Assembly: GCF_003284935.1 (NCBI RefSeq)
Contig: NZ_QMEV01000011.1
Coordinates: 54,887 to 118,886, forward strand
Direction of reading: 5' to 3'
Length of the DNA stretch: 64,000 nt
From: Mycobacterium colombiense
GTDB lineage: Bacteria > Actinomycetota > Actinomycetes > Mycobacteriales > Mycobacteriaceae
A model generated the notes under the pieces. That model made no database searches and had not been told where the DNA came from. It saw only the letters and a program-made list of their open reading frames with translations. The position numbers and the translations under genes were made by a program. Of the stretch, positions 25,960-35,582 are shown piece by piece. Positions within the stretch are counted from its first letter, which is position 1; each line of letters begins with the position of its first letter.

Positions 25960-27222
25960 ATGCCCTCGGCTAGCCGCTCGTCCGCAGATCAAGTGAGGCG
26001 GCGCCCGAAGGACCGCAAGCTTCAGATCGCCCGTGCCGCCACCGATGCGTTCAGCGAATTGGGCTATCACGCGGTCAGTATGGAAAACATCGCGGCGCGG
26101 GTCGGAATCTCCGCGGCCGCACTGTACCGACACTCGCAAGGCAAATACGACCTGTTCCGCGACGTCTTCTTGGCACTGGGGCAGCAACTGGTCGACGCCA
26201 CCGCGTTCGCCGACGATTTGCCCGCCGATGGCGACCCCCAGGAGCAACTCGGCGCCCTCATCAGGGCGCTGATCGACAGCACGATTGTCAATCGCACCGC
26301 CGGTGGGCTATATCGGTGGGAGGGCCGCTATCTGCGCGGCGATGACCAGCGCGCGCTGGCCGATCAAATCAAGTTGATCAACCGGCGCCTGCAGCGGCCA
26401 CTGATGAGACTTCGACCGAAACTCACCTCACGCCAACGCTGGATCTTGTCGGCGGCCACACTGAGCGTCATCGGCAGCATCACCGACCACCGGTCCCGGC
26501 TAGGCAACTCCGAGATCCGCGCGGCGCTGGCCGACATCTCGGGCGCGGTGTTGCGGGCCGACTTGCCGCCGCAACGTGGTCGCGGACCCGAGCAGCCCCG
26601 AGCGCCGACGCTGACCAGTGCGGCCGGAAGCTATGAGCTGCTCTTGCACGAATCGATGCGCCTGTTCAACGAGCGCGGCTATCGCGAAACCGGGATGGAG
26701 GACATCGCCGCGGCGGTTGGCATTCCGGTTGCCAGCATCTATCAATACTTCCCGGGGAAGGCCGCCATTCTGGCGGTCTATTACAGGCGCGCTGCCGATC
26801 AACTCTCCGGCGACCTGTCCAGCATCTTGGCCACCAACGCCGACCCGGAACAGGCGCTCGCACAACTCATCGAGGCCTACGTCAACCGGTCGTTCGCCAA
26901 CCCCGAATTGGCATGCGTCTATTACACCGAGCGTCACAATCTGCCCGACACGGACGCGGTGCTGCTGTACAACATTCAGCGTTCCACCGTCGAATCCTGG
27001 GCCAGCCTCGCGGTCGCGGCCAGGCCGGAACTTACCCTCGGCCGCGCGCGATACGCCGTCCACGCCGCGTTCGCGCTTGCGGTGGACATCGGGCGACTGG
27101 TGTATCCCGACACCGGTGTGGCCGCCAGCCTCACGGTGCGCCGCCTGATGGAGGTCACGGTGCTGGGGCGGCCGGCCAAAACCTCCCGCGATACGTCTCG
27201 CGCCGGCCGTCAACGCCGCTGA
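25960..27222 (+). CDS. Double-TetR transcriptional regulator, Mce3R-like
   Basis: This 420-residue protein contains two complete TetR units. The first helix-turn-helix is at about 15-60 (RRRPKDRKLQIARAATDAFSELGYHAVSMENIAARVGISAAALYRHSQGK). The second is at about 225-275 (ESMRLFNERGYRETGMEDIAAAVGIPVASIYQYFPGK). Such tandem TetR proteins are rare. Mce3R (Rv1963c, repressor of mce3 in M. tuberculosis) is the known mycobacterial example and opens with the same RRRPKDRK tract. Here the gene lies downstream of the operon on the same strand, not divergent upstream. Repression of the mce locus is a strong inference. Confidence 0.85.
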   Translation: MPSASRSSADQVRRRPKDRKLQIARAATDAFSELGYHAVSMENIAARVGISAAALYRHSQGKYDLFRDVFLALGQQLVDATAFADDLPADGDPQEQLGALIRALIDSTIVNRTAGGLYRWEGRYLRGDDQRALADQIKLINRRLQRPLMRLRPKLTSRQRWILSAATLSVIGSITDHRSRLGNSEIRAALADISGAVLRADLPPQRGRGPEQPRAPTLTSAAGSYELLLHESMRLFNERGYRETGMEDIAAAVGIPVASIYQYFPGKAAILAVYYRRAADQLSGDLSSILATNADPEQALAQLIEAYVNRSFANPELACVYYTERHNLPDTDAVLLYNIQRSTVESWASLAVAARPELTLGRARYAVHAAFALAVDIGRLVYPDTGVAASLTVRRLMEVTVLGRPAKTSRDTSRAGRQRR

Positions 27223-27486
27223 CATGACGTAGCGGGATGTCCGCGACAGAATCCCCTTAAACTTGCTTCTTAGAAAAGAGTCCCCGGGATGCAGTCACGC
27301 GGGCCGAAGATCACTTTGCAGCACCATATCTGAGCTTCCGGCTGCGGGGCCGTCGGATCTCGACACTACCGAATCGGCCGAACGACCATTAACATAGATG
27401 GGTCTTGTCCGCACGCCGGGACGCGGCGGGTCCTCATCGGATCGGTGTGGGTCGGCTTCGAATCCGGCAGCGCCCGTGTGAAAGGC

Positions 27487-27717
27487 ATGCCCATGCTGAG
27501 CAGAATTCGCACAGTGCTCGAGTATCAACTGACCATCGCCGAACTGCTGGGCCTGGCGATACTGTTAGGTACGCCGTACCTGATCGTGGGCGTCATCTGG
27601 TCGAGTACCCACACCCAGCATCTGCACGACATGCACGGTGTCGATTTGGTGGTCTCTTTCCTCGGCTCGATCGTGTCATGGCCGGTGTTGCTTTTCGCCA
27701 ACGTCTGCATGACCTAG
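27487..27717 (+). CDS. Small hypothetical membrane protein (76 aa)
   Basis: ATG 27487 opens a 76-residue frame with two membrane segments (ELLGLAILLGTPYLIVGVIW and LVVSFLGSIVSWPVLLFANV) and a short basic N-terminus. No family is recognised. It is followed 9 bases later by another small membrane protein and probably forms a two-gene unit with it. Both lie downstream of the double-TetR gene, separated by 264 bases. Confidence 0.65.
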   Translation: MPMLSRIRTVLEYQLTIAELLGLAILLGTPYLIVGVIWSSTHTQHLHDMHGVDLVVSFLGSIVSWPVLLFANVCMT

Positions 27718-27726
27718 GGGGCGCGC

Positions 27727-28116
27727 ATGACCAACCGGGGGCCGCTGCTCGTCTCCGCTGCTGTGGTGTTGTTGGCCGGGGGTCTCTTCGCGCTGTACTT
27801 GCCGGTCTTCATCGCCGCCTTCGATCAGTACGGCTGGCAGGTCAAGTGCGGCAGCGGCTTTACGACCGACCTGACTCAAGCGTCCACCGCGGTCGGCGCG
27901 GTGGGCGGCGACTTCGTCGACCAATGCGGTAACGCGCTCTTGGTTAGACGGTTGTGGGCCATCCCCGCTGCGGCACTGGGCGGGTTGACGTTGATGTGGC
28001 GGGCAGGATTGGTGCTTGTTCACGATTACCGACGCTCGACACCGGAAGGGCCACAAGCGCACTCGGCACCATCGCGCCCGGCCGTAGTTTCCCTCCGCGA
28101 AATACCCTGCCTGTGA
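27727..28116 (+). CDS. Hypothetical two-helix membrane protein
   Basis: The 129-residue protein has an N-terminal helix (about 8-32), a mid-section with two Cys (VKCGSGF and VDQCGNAL) that may pair outside the membrane, a second helix (about 77-97) and a cytoplasmic tail. It starts 9 bases after the previous small membrane protein; the two probably act together. Function is unknown. Confidence 0.65.
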   Translation: MTNRGPLLVSAAVVLLAGGLFALYLPVFIAAFDQYGWQVKCGSGFTTDLTQASTAVGAVGGDFVDQCGNALLVRRLWAIPAAALGGLTLMWRAGLVLVHDYRRSTPEGPQAHSAPSRPAVVSLREIPCL

Positions 28117-28155
28117 CGGGGTTCAGTGGACCGATTGCCCGCCGACGAATGGCGA

Positions 28156-28323
28156 CTACCGCGTGCTCTCGTCGGGCAGGTCGTGTCGGGACTGGTGCAA
28201 TCCGGGCCCGTCCGGATCCTCGTCCTGGTGCTCGAGCTGCTCCTGCAGCTTGCGCTGTTCCTCGGTTGCCTTTCGAGCGTCCTCGGGCGCCGCGGGCGGG
28301 TCGAAATTGACTTGCTGATCCAC
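28156..28323 (-). CDS. Small charged hypothetical protein (55 aa)
   Basis: On the reverse strand a GTG at 28323 opens a 55-residue frame beginning MDQQVNFDPPAAPEDARK and ending RHDLPDESTR. It is highly polar, with a helical KATEEQRKLQEQLEHQDED core and no membrane segment. A strong AGAGGAGAT ribosome-binding site sits seven bases before the GTG, which makes real coding likely. Function is unknown. Confidence 0.6.
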   Translation of the reverse strand: MDQQVNFDPPAAPEDARKATEEQRKLQEQLEHQDEDPDGPGLHQSRHDLPDESTR

Positions 28324-28433
28324 CGAGATCTCCTCTGAACGTCTGCGATGTCTTTCGTTAGGTTCGCCCGAATGACGAGCGTTGAAACCCGGACGCGGCC
28401 GCCGACACCGACCGTGCCGCTCAGATGCGCGCG

Positions 28434-29174
<741 letters not shown>

Positions 29175-29219
29175 GGGGCGGCCGTCGTCACGCGGTGAAA
29201 GAGCCGTCGGACGGCTTAA

Positions 29220-30119
29220 CTACTTGAGGGTCGCCGTCAGGTAGCCCGAAGCGTCGCCGAATGAGGCCAATTCGTCGTTCGGCACTGCGAACCCGTGCGC
29301 GGCAAATGCCTGCTCGGTTGTCCGGATATCGATGTCCCAACCACGCGCGGCCAGGTATTCGGCGGCGGTGTTGCGCTCGCCGGTGTAGAACAGCTCGGCC
29401 AGATCGATACTCGAGCCGATCCGCCGAGACCGTTCGGTCAACTTCTGCGCCCAGTCCGAGGGGATGTTGCTCAGGTCCAGGTGTTCGGTGGCGATCCGGC
29501 TGCCCGGCGCCGAAACGGCCGCAATGCTGTCGAATAAGCGGTCTTGCGCCTCGGGCGGGAGGTAGACGAGCAGTCCCTCGGCGCTCCAGGCGGTCGGCTG
29601 CGCAGGATCGAATCCGGCGGCGGACAGCGCCGCCGGCCAGTCTTCGCGCAGGTCGATCGACACCGTGCGGCGCTCCGCGCCGGGGGTGGCGCCCAGGTCG
29701 GCCAGGGTCCGCGTCTTGAACTCGATCACCTCGGGTTGGTCGATCTCGTATACGACCGTGCCCGCAGGCCAGGGCAGCCGATAGGCCCTGGTGTCCAACC
29801 CGGAGGCCAAAATCACCGCTTGCTTGATGCCCGATTCGGTCGCTTGAACGAAGAAGTCATCGAAGAACCGGGTGCGCACCGTGATCTGCTCTTTCACGGC
29901 CTGACGGTTCAGCAGCGGATCGTCGCTGCGGTCGATCCGGTTGTCGAGCAGCTTGACGAAGGTGTCGCTGCCGACTGCGCGGACGAGGGGGTCGGCCCAC
30001 GGGTCATTCAATAAGGCCTCCGGCGGGCTGGAGGCGATCGCCCGCTGCGCGGCCACCGCGGTTGCGGTCGCTCCCACGCTGGACGCCAGGTCCCAGGTGT
30101 CGTTCTCGGTGCGGGCCAC
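29220..30119 (-). CDS. SAM-dependent methyltransferase, PPM1/LCMT-type (UPF0677-like)
   Basis: From GTG 30119 the frame encodes 299 residues opening MARTENDTWDLASSVGATATAVAAQRAI. It continues with VRTRFFDDFF, VILASGLDTRAYRLPWP and EIDQPEVIEFKTRTLADLG, the standard signature of the mycobacterial leucine-carboxyl-methyltransferase-like group. These enzymes are abundant in the genus; a few modify lipids or toxins, most are unassigned. A second member occurs at 45695. The gene stands alone. Confidence 0.9.
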   Translation of the reverse strand: MARTENDTWDLASSVGATATAVAAQRAIASSPPEALLNDPWADPLVRAVGSDTFVKLLDNRIDRSDDPLLNRQAVKEQITVRTRFFDDFFVQATESGIKQAVILASGLDTRAYRLPWPAGTVVYEIDQPEVIEFKTRTLADLGATPGAERRTVSIDLREDWPAALSAAGFDPAQPTAWSAEGLLVYLPPEAQDRLFDSIAAVSAPGSRIATEHLDLSNIPSDWAQKLTERSRRIGSSIDLAELFYTGERNTAAEYLAARGWDIDIRTTEQAFAAHGFAVPNDELASFGDASGYLTATLK

Positions 30120-30276
30120 GCCCGTCTCCTCTCCGCGACCGCCGCGCAATTAGTTAGCTCGTATAAGTTGACGACTCGACTGTACGCCTGATTGCGGGAA
30201 CCGGCGTTCGAGCGGGGCCGGTGGGTGGAACGGGCCCCGGGAATGGAGTCGCGGACCCCAGGTGTTCGGTGTAGGT

Positions 30277-30699
30277 ATGGCTGACGAAATCGAGTTGAGC
30301 CCCAGGGGCTGGGTCCGCGACCAGACCGAACAGATCTTGAATCAGGGCACCACCGACGGAGTCGAGGTTTTCGACCGGCCGATCGTGTTGCTGACCGTCA
30401 CCGGGGCGAAGTCCGGCAGGCAGCGCTATGTACCGCTGATGCGGGTCGAAAAGGATGGCCGCTACGTCATTGTCGCGTCACACGGCGGGGCCCCCGAACA
30501 CCCACTGTGGTACTTCAACCTGAAGGCGAATCCGGCCGTGACGCTGCAGGACGGCGACAAAGTGCTCAGGCTGACGGCGCGCGAGCTCGAGGGCGCCGAG
30601 CGCGAGCAGTGGTGGCAGCGGGCCGTTGAGGCCTTTCCGCCCTACGCGGAATACAAGGCGAAAACCGCACGGCAGATTCCGGTTTTCGTTCTCGAATAA
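30277..30699 (+). CDS. Ddn-like deazaflavin-dependent nitroreductase family protein
   Basis: The 140-residue split-barrel protein contains VLLTVTGAKSGRQRYVPLMRVEKDGRYVIVASHGGAPEHPLWYFNLKANPAVTLQ, an excellent match to the F420H2-dependent Ddn family (TxGxKSG, GG.P.HP.W..NL.ANP.V..Q). Family members reduce quinones and nitroimidazoles and may protect against oxidative stress. ATG 30277 was chosen over 30262 because homology begins there. No F420 partner gene is adjacent. Confidence 0.9.
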   Translation: MADEIELSPRGWVRDQTEQILNQGTTDGVEVFDRPIVLLTVTGAKSGRQRYVPLMRVEKDGRYVIVASHGGAPEHPLWYFNLKANPAVTLQDGDKVLRLTARELEGAEREQWWQRAVEAFPPYAEYKAKTARQIPVFVLE

Positions 30700-30957
30700 A
30701 CGCTTTCCATCGGATGGCGCTGCTGCCAGTAGCGGCCACCGAAAAATTTGCATTCGATATGCGCCCGGCCCGTCCGGTTGACCCCTTTGCGCCCGCCCAC
30801 TTACCTTCGAACGCATAGGCCAGGCAAGCCCCGCCGAACAATGACGTTCGTGGCACTTGAAACAGCCTGTGCTACGCGGCTTTTGCGTATTACCGACCTG
30901 CCGTGACCCGGGCGGATATCTAAATGCCCACCGCTTACGACCAATTCGGGAGGGCCG

Positions 30958-32532
30958 GTGCACAACGTGAAACAGCCAAGTCGACAGGACATGGTAGATG
31001 CGGCCCCGTCCCGGATCGACCGGATGCGAGAGACGCTTCGATACGATCTCCCAGCCTCGCTGGTGGTATTTTTGGTCGCCCTTCCGCTGTCACTCGGGAT
31101 CGCGATCGCCTCGGACGCACCGGTTCTCGCGGGATTGATAGCGGCGATTGTCGGAGGCGTGGTCGCGGGTTGGATCGGCGGCTCCCCGCTGCAGGTGAGC
31201 GGCCCAGCCGCGGGGCTGACCGTTGTGGTCGCAGACCTGGTGTCCCAGTACGGCTGGGCCATAACATGTTTCATCACCGTGATCGCCGGAGCCCTGCAAG
31301 TCCTGTTGGGCTTCAGCAAGATCGCCCGGGCCGCCCTGGCGATCTCGCCCGTCGTGGTGCATGCCATGCTGGCGGGCATCGGAATCACGATCGCCCTGCA
31401 GCAAGTTCATGTATTGCTGGGAGGCGCCTCGAAAAGCTCGGCCTGGAGCAATGTCACCGGCCTGCCCGCCCAGATCCTCGATGCACACCGCCCCGGAGTT
31501 GTCCTGGGCCTGCTGGTGATCGCCATTCTGGTTGCCTGGCGCTGGGTTCCGGCAAGGGTGGCCAGCATCCCGGGCCCGCTGGTGGCGATCGTGACGGTCA
31601 CCGCTATCTCGATGATCTTCCCCTTCCACGTGTCCCGGATCGTCCTGGAGGGCTCCGTCCTCAAGGCGTTGCGGTTACCGTCGCTGCCGCACGGGAATTG
31701 GGGAGCCGTCGCCATCGCCGTCATCACGGTCACCTTGATCACCAGCGTGCAGAGTCTGCTGACCGCGGTGTCGATCGACCGAATGCACACCGGAGCGCGG
31801 ACCGACTTCAACCGCGAGCTGATCGGGCAGGGTGCGGCCAACATTGCGTCGGGCGCCATCGGCGGGCTTCCCATCGCCGGTGTCATCGTGCGCAGCGCGG
31901 CCAACGTGAACGCCGGCGCGAAAACGCGCGCATCGACCATCCTGCACGGCATTTGGATATTGCTGTTCGCCGTGCCCTTCGCGGGACTGGTCGAAGAGAT
32001 ACCCACGGCGGCGCTTGCCGGCCTGCTCATCGTCATCGGCATCGAATTGCTCAAGCCTGCGCACATCGAAACCGCGTTGCGCAACGGCGATCTCGCCGTC
32101 TACCTGGTGACCGTGATCAGCGTCGTCTTCCTCAATCTGCTGCACGGCGTCATGATCGGACTCGCGCTCGCCGTCGTCGTCACCGGATGGCGCGTGGTGC
32201 GAGCCAGGATCGAGGCCAAGCCCGTCGGGGACGGATGGCACGTCATCGTCGAAGGCGCGTGCACCTTCCTGGCGCTGCCCCGGCTGACCGGCGTGCTGGC
32301 GTCCGTTCCCGAACGGACGTCGGTCACGATCCACCTGCTGACGAACTATCTCGATCACGCCGCGCACCAAGCGATCAGCGACTGGCAACGGCGGCACTGC
32401 GCTACCGGTGGGCAGGTCCATATCCGAGACACGGTCGAAGCGGCTGAGCCCGCAGCGAAGCGATCGACCGCCGGCCGCCGCAACGCGCATTTGAGCCTGG
32501 TCGAGGAGTTGTCCGCGGCGGGGAGCCGGTAA
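30958..32532 (+). CDS. SulP family inorganic anion transporter
   Basis: The 524-residue membrane protein has the SulP start (DLPASLVVFLVALPLSLGIAIASDAPVLAGLIAAIVGG), the tract VSGPAAGLTVVV and about 10-12 helices. A short C-terminal STAS-like region follows (GDGWHVIVEGACTFLALPRL). SulP proteins carry bicarbonate or sulfate. There is no fused carbonic anhydrase domain, so it is like the shorter M. tuberculosis SulP (Rv1707) rather than Rv3273. The GTG start follows a GGGAGG. No carbonic anhydrase gene is next to it. Confidence 0.9.
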   Translation: MHNVKQPSRQDMVDAAPSRIDRMRETLRYDLPASLVVFLVALPLSLGIAIASDAPVLAGLIAAIVGGVVAGWIGGSPLQVSGPAAGLTVVVADLVSQYGWAITCFITVIAGALQVLLGFSKIARAALAISPVVVHAMLAGIGITIALQQVHVLLGGASKSSAWSNVTGLPAQILDAHRPGVVLGLLVIAILVAWRWVPARVASIPGPLVAIVTVTAISMIFPFHVSRIVLEGSVLKALRLPSLPHGNWGAVAIAVITVTLITSVQSLLTAVSIDRMHTGARTDFNRELIGQGAANIASGAIGGLPIAGVIVRSAANVNAGAKTRASTILHGIWILLFAVPFAGLVEEIPTAALAGLLIVIGIELLKPAHIETALRNGDLAVYLVTVISVVFLNLLHGVMIGLALAVVVTGWRVVRARIEAKPVGDGWHVIVEGACTFLALPRLTGVLASVPERTSVTIHLLTNYLDHAAHQAISDWQRRHCATGGQVHIRDTVEAAEPAAKRSTAGRRNAHLSLVEELSAAGSR

Positions 32533-32619
32533 AACCGGCGCGACTAGGCAAGTGGTCGCTTGCCGGGCCATGCCCCGGCGCTCGGCCGGTCCGATGGCGC
32601 CGTCGAGCATGATGAAGGC

Positions 32620-33585
32620 GTGACGGCGAAGAAGGTCAGCGGGGTGCTCAGGGTCGGCGAGATGGAGCCGACCTTCGCAGAAGAGCTGTCCGCCAGGTAT
32701 GAGATTCCGCAGCTGCCCGGTGGTGGCGCGCGCACGCCATTCCTGGCCGAACATGGCGCCGACGTGCGCGTGCTGGTGACGTCGGGATCGCCTGGCGTCG
32801 ATGCGGACACGATGGCGGCGCTGCCCAATTTGGAGGTCATCGTCAACAACGGGGCCGGGGTCGATCTGATCGATCTGGAGGCGGCCAAACGCCGCGGCAT
32901 CGGTGTGAGCAATACCCCTGAGGTGTTGTCGGACACAGTCGCCGACACCGCGGTGGGCCTGATCCTGATGACGCTGCGCCGTTTCGGCGCCGCCGACCGC
33001 TACGTCCGCGCGGGCAGATGGGCACGCGAGGGCCCGTTTCCCTACGCCAGGGACGTGAGCGGCCTCCAGGTCGGCATCCTGGGACTGGGCCGGATCGGGT
33101 CGGCGATCGCGACCCGGCTGCTCGGATTCGACTGCGCCATCGCGTATCACAACCGCCGCCGCATCGAGGGGTCACCGTTCCGCTATGCCGAGTCGCCCCT
33201 AGAGCTCGCCGAGTCGGTGGACGTCCTGGTCGTCGCGACCACGGGCGACCGCAAAACGCGCAAGTTGGTTGACCGCGCGGTGCTGCGGGCTCTGGGCCCC
33301 GAGGGTTACCTGATCAACATCGCGCGGGGCAGCGTGGTCGACGAGGACGCACTGGTGCAATTGCTGGCCGCGGGTGAGCTGGGAGGCGCGGGCCTGGACG
33401 TCTTCGCCGAGGAACCGCAGGTACCGGCCGAATTGTTCGGCCTGGACAACGTTGTGCTTCTTCCCCATATCGGCAGCGCCACCGCGCGCACCCGGCGGGC
33501 CATGGCACTGCTGGCGATCCGCAATCTCGACAGCTACCTCGACACGGGAGAGCTGGTCACACCGGTCCTCTCGCCGCGCCCTTAG
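32620..33585 (+). CDS. D-isomer-specific 2-hydroxyacid dehydrogenase
   Basis: This 321-residue protein has the NAD-binding motif GLGRIG (155-160) and the catalytic triad Arg236 (NIARGSVVDE), Glu265 (DVFAEEP) and His283 (LPHIGSAT). The tract LEVIVNNGAGVDLIDLEAAKRRGIGVSNTPEV is typical of glyoxylate/hydroxypyruvate reductase-like members. It interconverts 2-oxoacids and D-2-hydroxyacids with NAD(P)H. GTG 32620 gives a normal family N-terminus; the upstream open frame is unlikely to be translated. Confidence 0.9.
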   Translation: MTAKKVSGVLRVGEMEPTFAEELSARYEIPQLPGGGARTPFLAEHGADVRVLVTSGSPGVDADTMAALPNLEVIVNNGAGVDLIDLEAAKRRGIGVSNTPEVLSDTVADTAVGLILMTLRRFGAADRYVRAGRWAREGPFPYARDVSGLQVGILGLGRIGSAIATRLLGFDCAIAYHNRRRIEGSPFRYAESPLELAESVDVLVVATTGDRKTRKLVDRAVLRALGPEGYLINIARGSVVDEDALVQLLAAGELGGAGLDVFAEEPQVPAELFGLDNVVLLPHIGSATARTRRAMALLAIRNLDSYLDTGELVTPVLSPRP

Positions 33586-33667
33586 CGCCTGCCGAACTGT
33601 GTGCGGCGCCATGACCTGCTCATTCGGGACGGCTATCGATCTGTGGCCGAAGCGATACTCGCAGAAG

Positions 33668-33694
33668 GTTATTGACCCAACTGCAACTGGGTAT
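33668..33694 (+). promoter_or_regulatory. Stress-sigma (SigF/SigB-like) promoter, leaderless start
   Basis: GTTA at 33668-33671 and GGGTAT at 33689-33694 are separated by 17 bases. This is close to the mycobacterial SigF-type consensus GTTT-N15-17-GGGTAT. The ATG at 33704 lies 10 bases beyond the -10 box, so transcription would start at about the start codon and the mRNA would have little or no leader. Confidence 0.5.
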
Positions 33695-33703
33695 GCGGCT
33701 GTC

Positions 33704-34159
33704 ATGAGTCCACTACAGCCGGAGACCGCCGCGCCGGTGCGGCTGACGCTCGCCGGCACAGCCCGCCCCGATACGGTGGCGAAGTGGCGTCGTGCGCTGC
33801 AACGGTGGCTGCAGCAAGAGGTGCACGCGCCAGAAGAGATCCTCGAGGACGTCGTCCTGGGAGTCAACGAAGCGCTGGCGAATTGCGTTGAGCACGCGTA
33901 TCGGTCGCATCACCAGGTTGGTGTCATGAAACTGCAGGCCAGCTACGACCCGGTCGCCGAGTCGATCCGGGTGTGCGTCAGCGACCGGGGCAGTTGGCGC
34001 AACCCCTCGTCGAGGCAGTCGAACGATCCGCACTCGTCGCGCGGCATCATGCTCATGCACCGCCTGTCGGATCACTGCACCATCCATGCCCGGCCCAACG
34101 GCACCAGCGTCTACCTGGATTACGCGACCGACGCGGAGCTTGCTGGTCAGCGGCAATGA
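33704..34159 (+). CDS. ATP-binding anti-sigma-factor-like protein (RsbW/HATPase_c type)
   Basis: The 151-residue GHKL ATPase-fold protein has the N box VNEALANCVEHAY (54-66, Asn60 as Mg-binding residue), G1 motif VSDRGSW (92-98) and G2 motif SSRGIMLMHRLSD (111-123). It has no kinase dimerisation domain, so it belongs to the serine-kinase anti-sigma family that binds SigF/SigB-type factors or their antagonists. The gene is solitary, with no adjacent sigma factor or anti-anti-sigma gene. The stress-type promoter in front supports a role in the general stress circuit. Confidence 0.82.
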   Translation: MSPLQPETAAPVRLTLAGTARPDTVAKWRRALQRWLQQEVHAPEEILEDVVLGVNEALANCVEHAYRSHHQVGVMKLQASYDPVAESIRVCVSDRGSWRNPSSRQSNDPHSSRGIMLMHRLSDHCTIHARPNGTSVYLDYATDAELAGQRQ

Positions 34160-34177
34160 ACCGGCGAACCACCCCGG

Positions 34178-35395
34178 TCAGGCACCGGAGCGCCCGGTCG
34201 GCGTGAATGCGACCGGCATTTTTTCCAGACCACTGACGAAGTTGGCCGGCCGCAGCGGAAGTGGGTCCGGTGACGCCAGCCGCATATCCGGAAGGCGTTT
34301 CAGCAATCGCTCGAGCATCATCGACAGTTCCAGGCGGGCCAGCTGATTGCCGAGACAGAAGTGGGTGCCAAACCCGAACGCCAGGCGGTTGTTGGGGTAG
34401 CGGTCGATCCGGAAGTTCTCCGGATCGCCGAACACCACTTCGTCGAAGTTCGCCGATTCGAACAGCAAAATGATCTTCTCGCCGGCTTTGAGGTGCGTGC
34501 CGTGGAAGTCGACATCCGACGTCATGGTGCGGGCCATGTTCTTCACCGGCGCGGTCCAGCGCAGCATTTCCTCGATCGCGTTGGGTAGCAGGGCGAGGTC
34601 GCTGACCAGTTGCCGGTGCTGTTGCGGGTGGCGCAGGATCTGCGCGGTGCCGCCGGACAGAGTGTGCCGAGTCGTCTCGTCACCGCCGATGAGCAGCAAC
34701 AACACCTCGGTGACGATCTCGTGGTCGGCCAACCTCTCGCCGTCCACCTCGGCATGCACCAGCACGCTGACCAGGTCGTCGGTCGGCTCCGCCTTGCGCG
34801 CCGCAATCATGCCCGTCATGTATTCGGTATAGGCGGCGAATGCGTCCACCGAGACCTGAAAATCCTCCTGCGCGGTCGTGCTGCTGAGCAAGGTCACCAT
34901 GTCGTCGGACCAGCGAAGGAACATCTGGCGTTCCTCCGGAAGCACCCCGAGCATGTCGCCGATCACCGCCATGGGAAGCGGAGCCGCGAGGTCCCAGACG
35001 AAGTCGCACTCGCCTCGTTCACAGACGTTGTCGATCAACGCATCACACAGCGCGCCGATCGAGCGCTCCCTGTCCTTGACGCGTTTGCGGGTGAAGCCCG
35101 CGTTGACCAGCTTGCGCCGCAGCAGGTGTGCGGGATCGTCCATCGCGATCATCATCGGCGGTGCGTCCTGGTCCGGCCGGATACCGCCGGCGTTGGAGAA
35201 CAACTCCGGTGCGCGCTCGGCGTCGATCACCGCCTGGTAGGTCGCCGCGGCGGCCAGGCCGTTGCGATCCCGGAAGACCGGCTCGTTTTCGCGCATCCAC
35301 CGATAGACCGGTCGCGAGTCGCCCGCGTAGAAGGCGCCGTCGGTCAGATCGACGTCGGGCCGCTGCTGGCCGCGCATATCAGTAGTGCTTGGCAC
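34178..35395 (-). CDS. Cytochrome P450, CYP142-type
   Basis: The 405-residue P450 has the I-helix GGDETT (237-242), ExxR (276-279) and heme ligand Cys347 in FGFGTHFCLGNQ. The whole chain strongly resembles CYP142, the mycobacterial cholesterol 26/27-monooxygenase (NAGGIRPDQ, DDPAHLLRRKLVNAGFTRKRVKD, ERGECDF, LPLRPANFVSGLE). CYP142 oxidises the cholesterol side chain to the carboxylic acid during sterol catabolism. Start GTG 35395 follows GGAGAAGGGG. In M. tuberculosis CYP142 lies in the sterol-degradation cluster; here no sterol gene is adjacent, but a WS/DGAT gene lies upstream on the same strand. Confidence 0.88.
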   Translation of the reverse strand: MPSTTDMRGQQRPDVDLTDGAFYAGDSRPVYRWMRENEPVFRDRNGLAAAATYQAVIDAERAPELFSNAGGIRPDQDAPPMMIAMDDPAHLLRRKLVNAGFTRKRVKDRERSIGALCDALIDNVCERGECDFVWDLAAPLPMAVIGDMLGVLPEERQMFLRWSDDMVTLLSSTTAQEDFQVSVDAFAAYTEYMTGMIAARKAEPTDDLVSVLVHAEVDGERLADHEIVTEVLLLLIGGDETTRHTLSGGTAQILRHPQQHRQLVSDLALLPNAIEEMLRWTAPVKNMARTMTSDVDFHGTHLKAGEKIILLFESANFDEVVFGDPENFRIDRYPNNRLAFGFGTHFCLGNQLARLELSMMLERLLKRLPDMRLASPDPLPLRPANFVSGLEKMPVAFTPTGRSGA

Positions 35396-35582
35396 GGTCG
35401 CCCCTTCTCCCGCATGCTCCGAGTTACCGTGGACCTTACAGTAGGTGATGTGATATTCCCACAAAAGACGCCGCTGCTGCGATTGGTGCGCAGTAAGGAC
35501 CGGCTGGTGGAAGCGCGCGCCGAACCACCGATGGTGTCGCATCGTAAGCGGTTGCGCCGCTCATCGAGCGCCGCAACGCATT

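Noticed and set aside
31675..33150. 491-residue open frame on the reverse strand
   Set aside because: It lies antisense to the SulP transporter and the dehydrogenase; composition is typical of a shadow frame.
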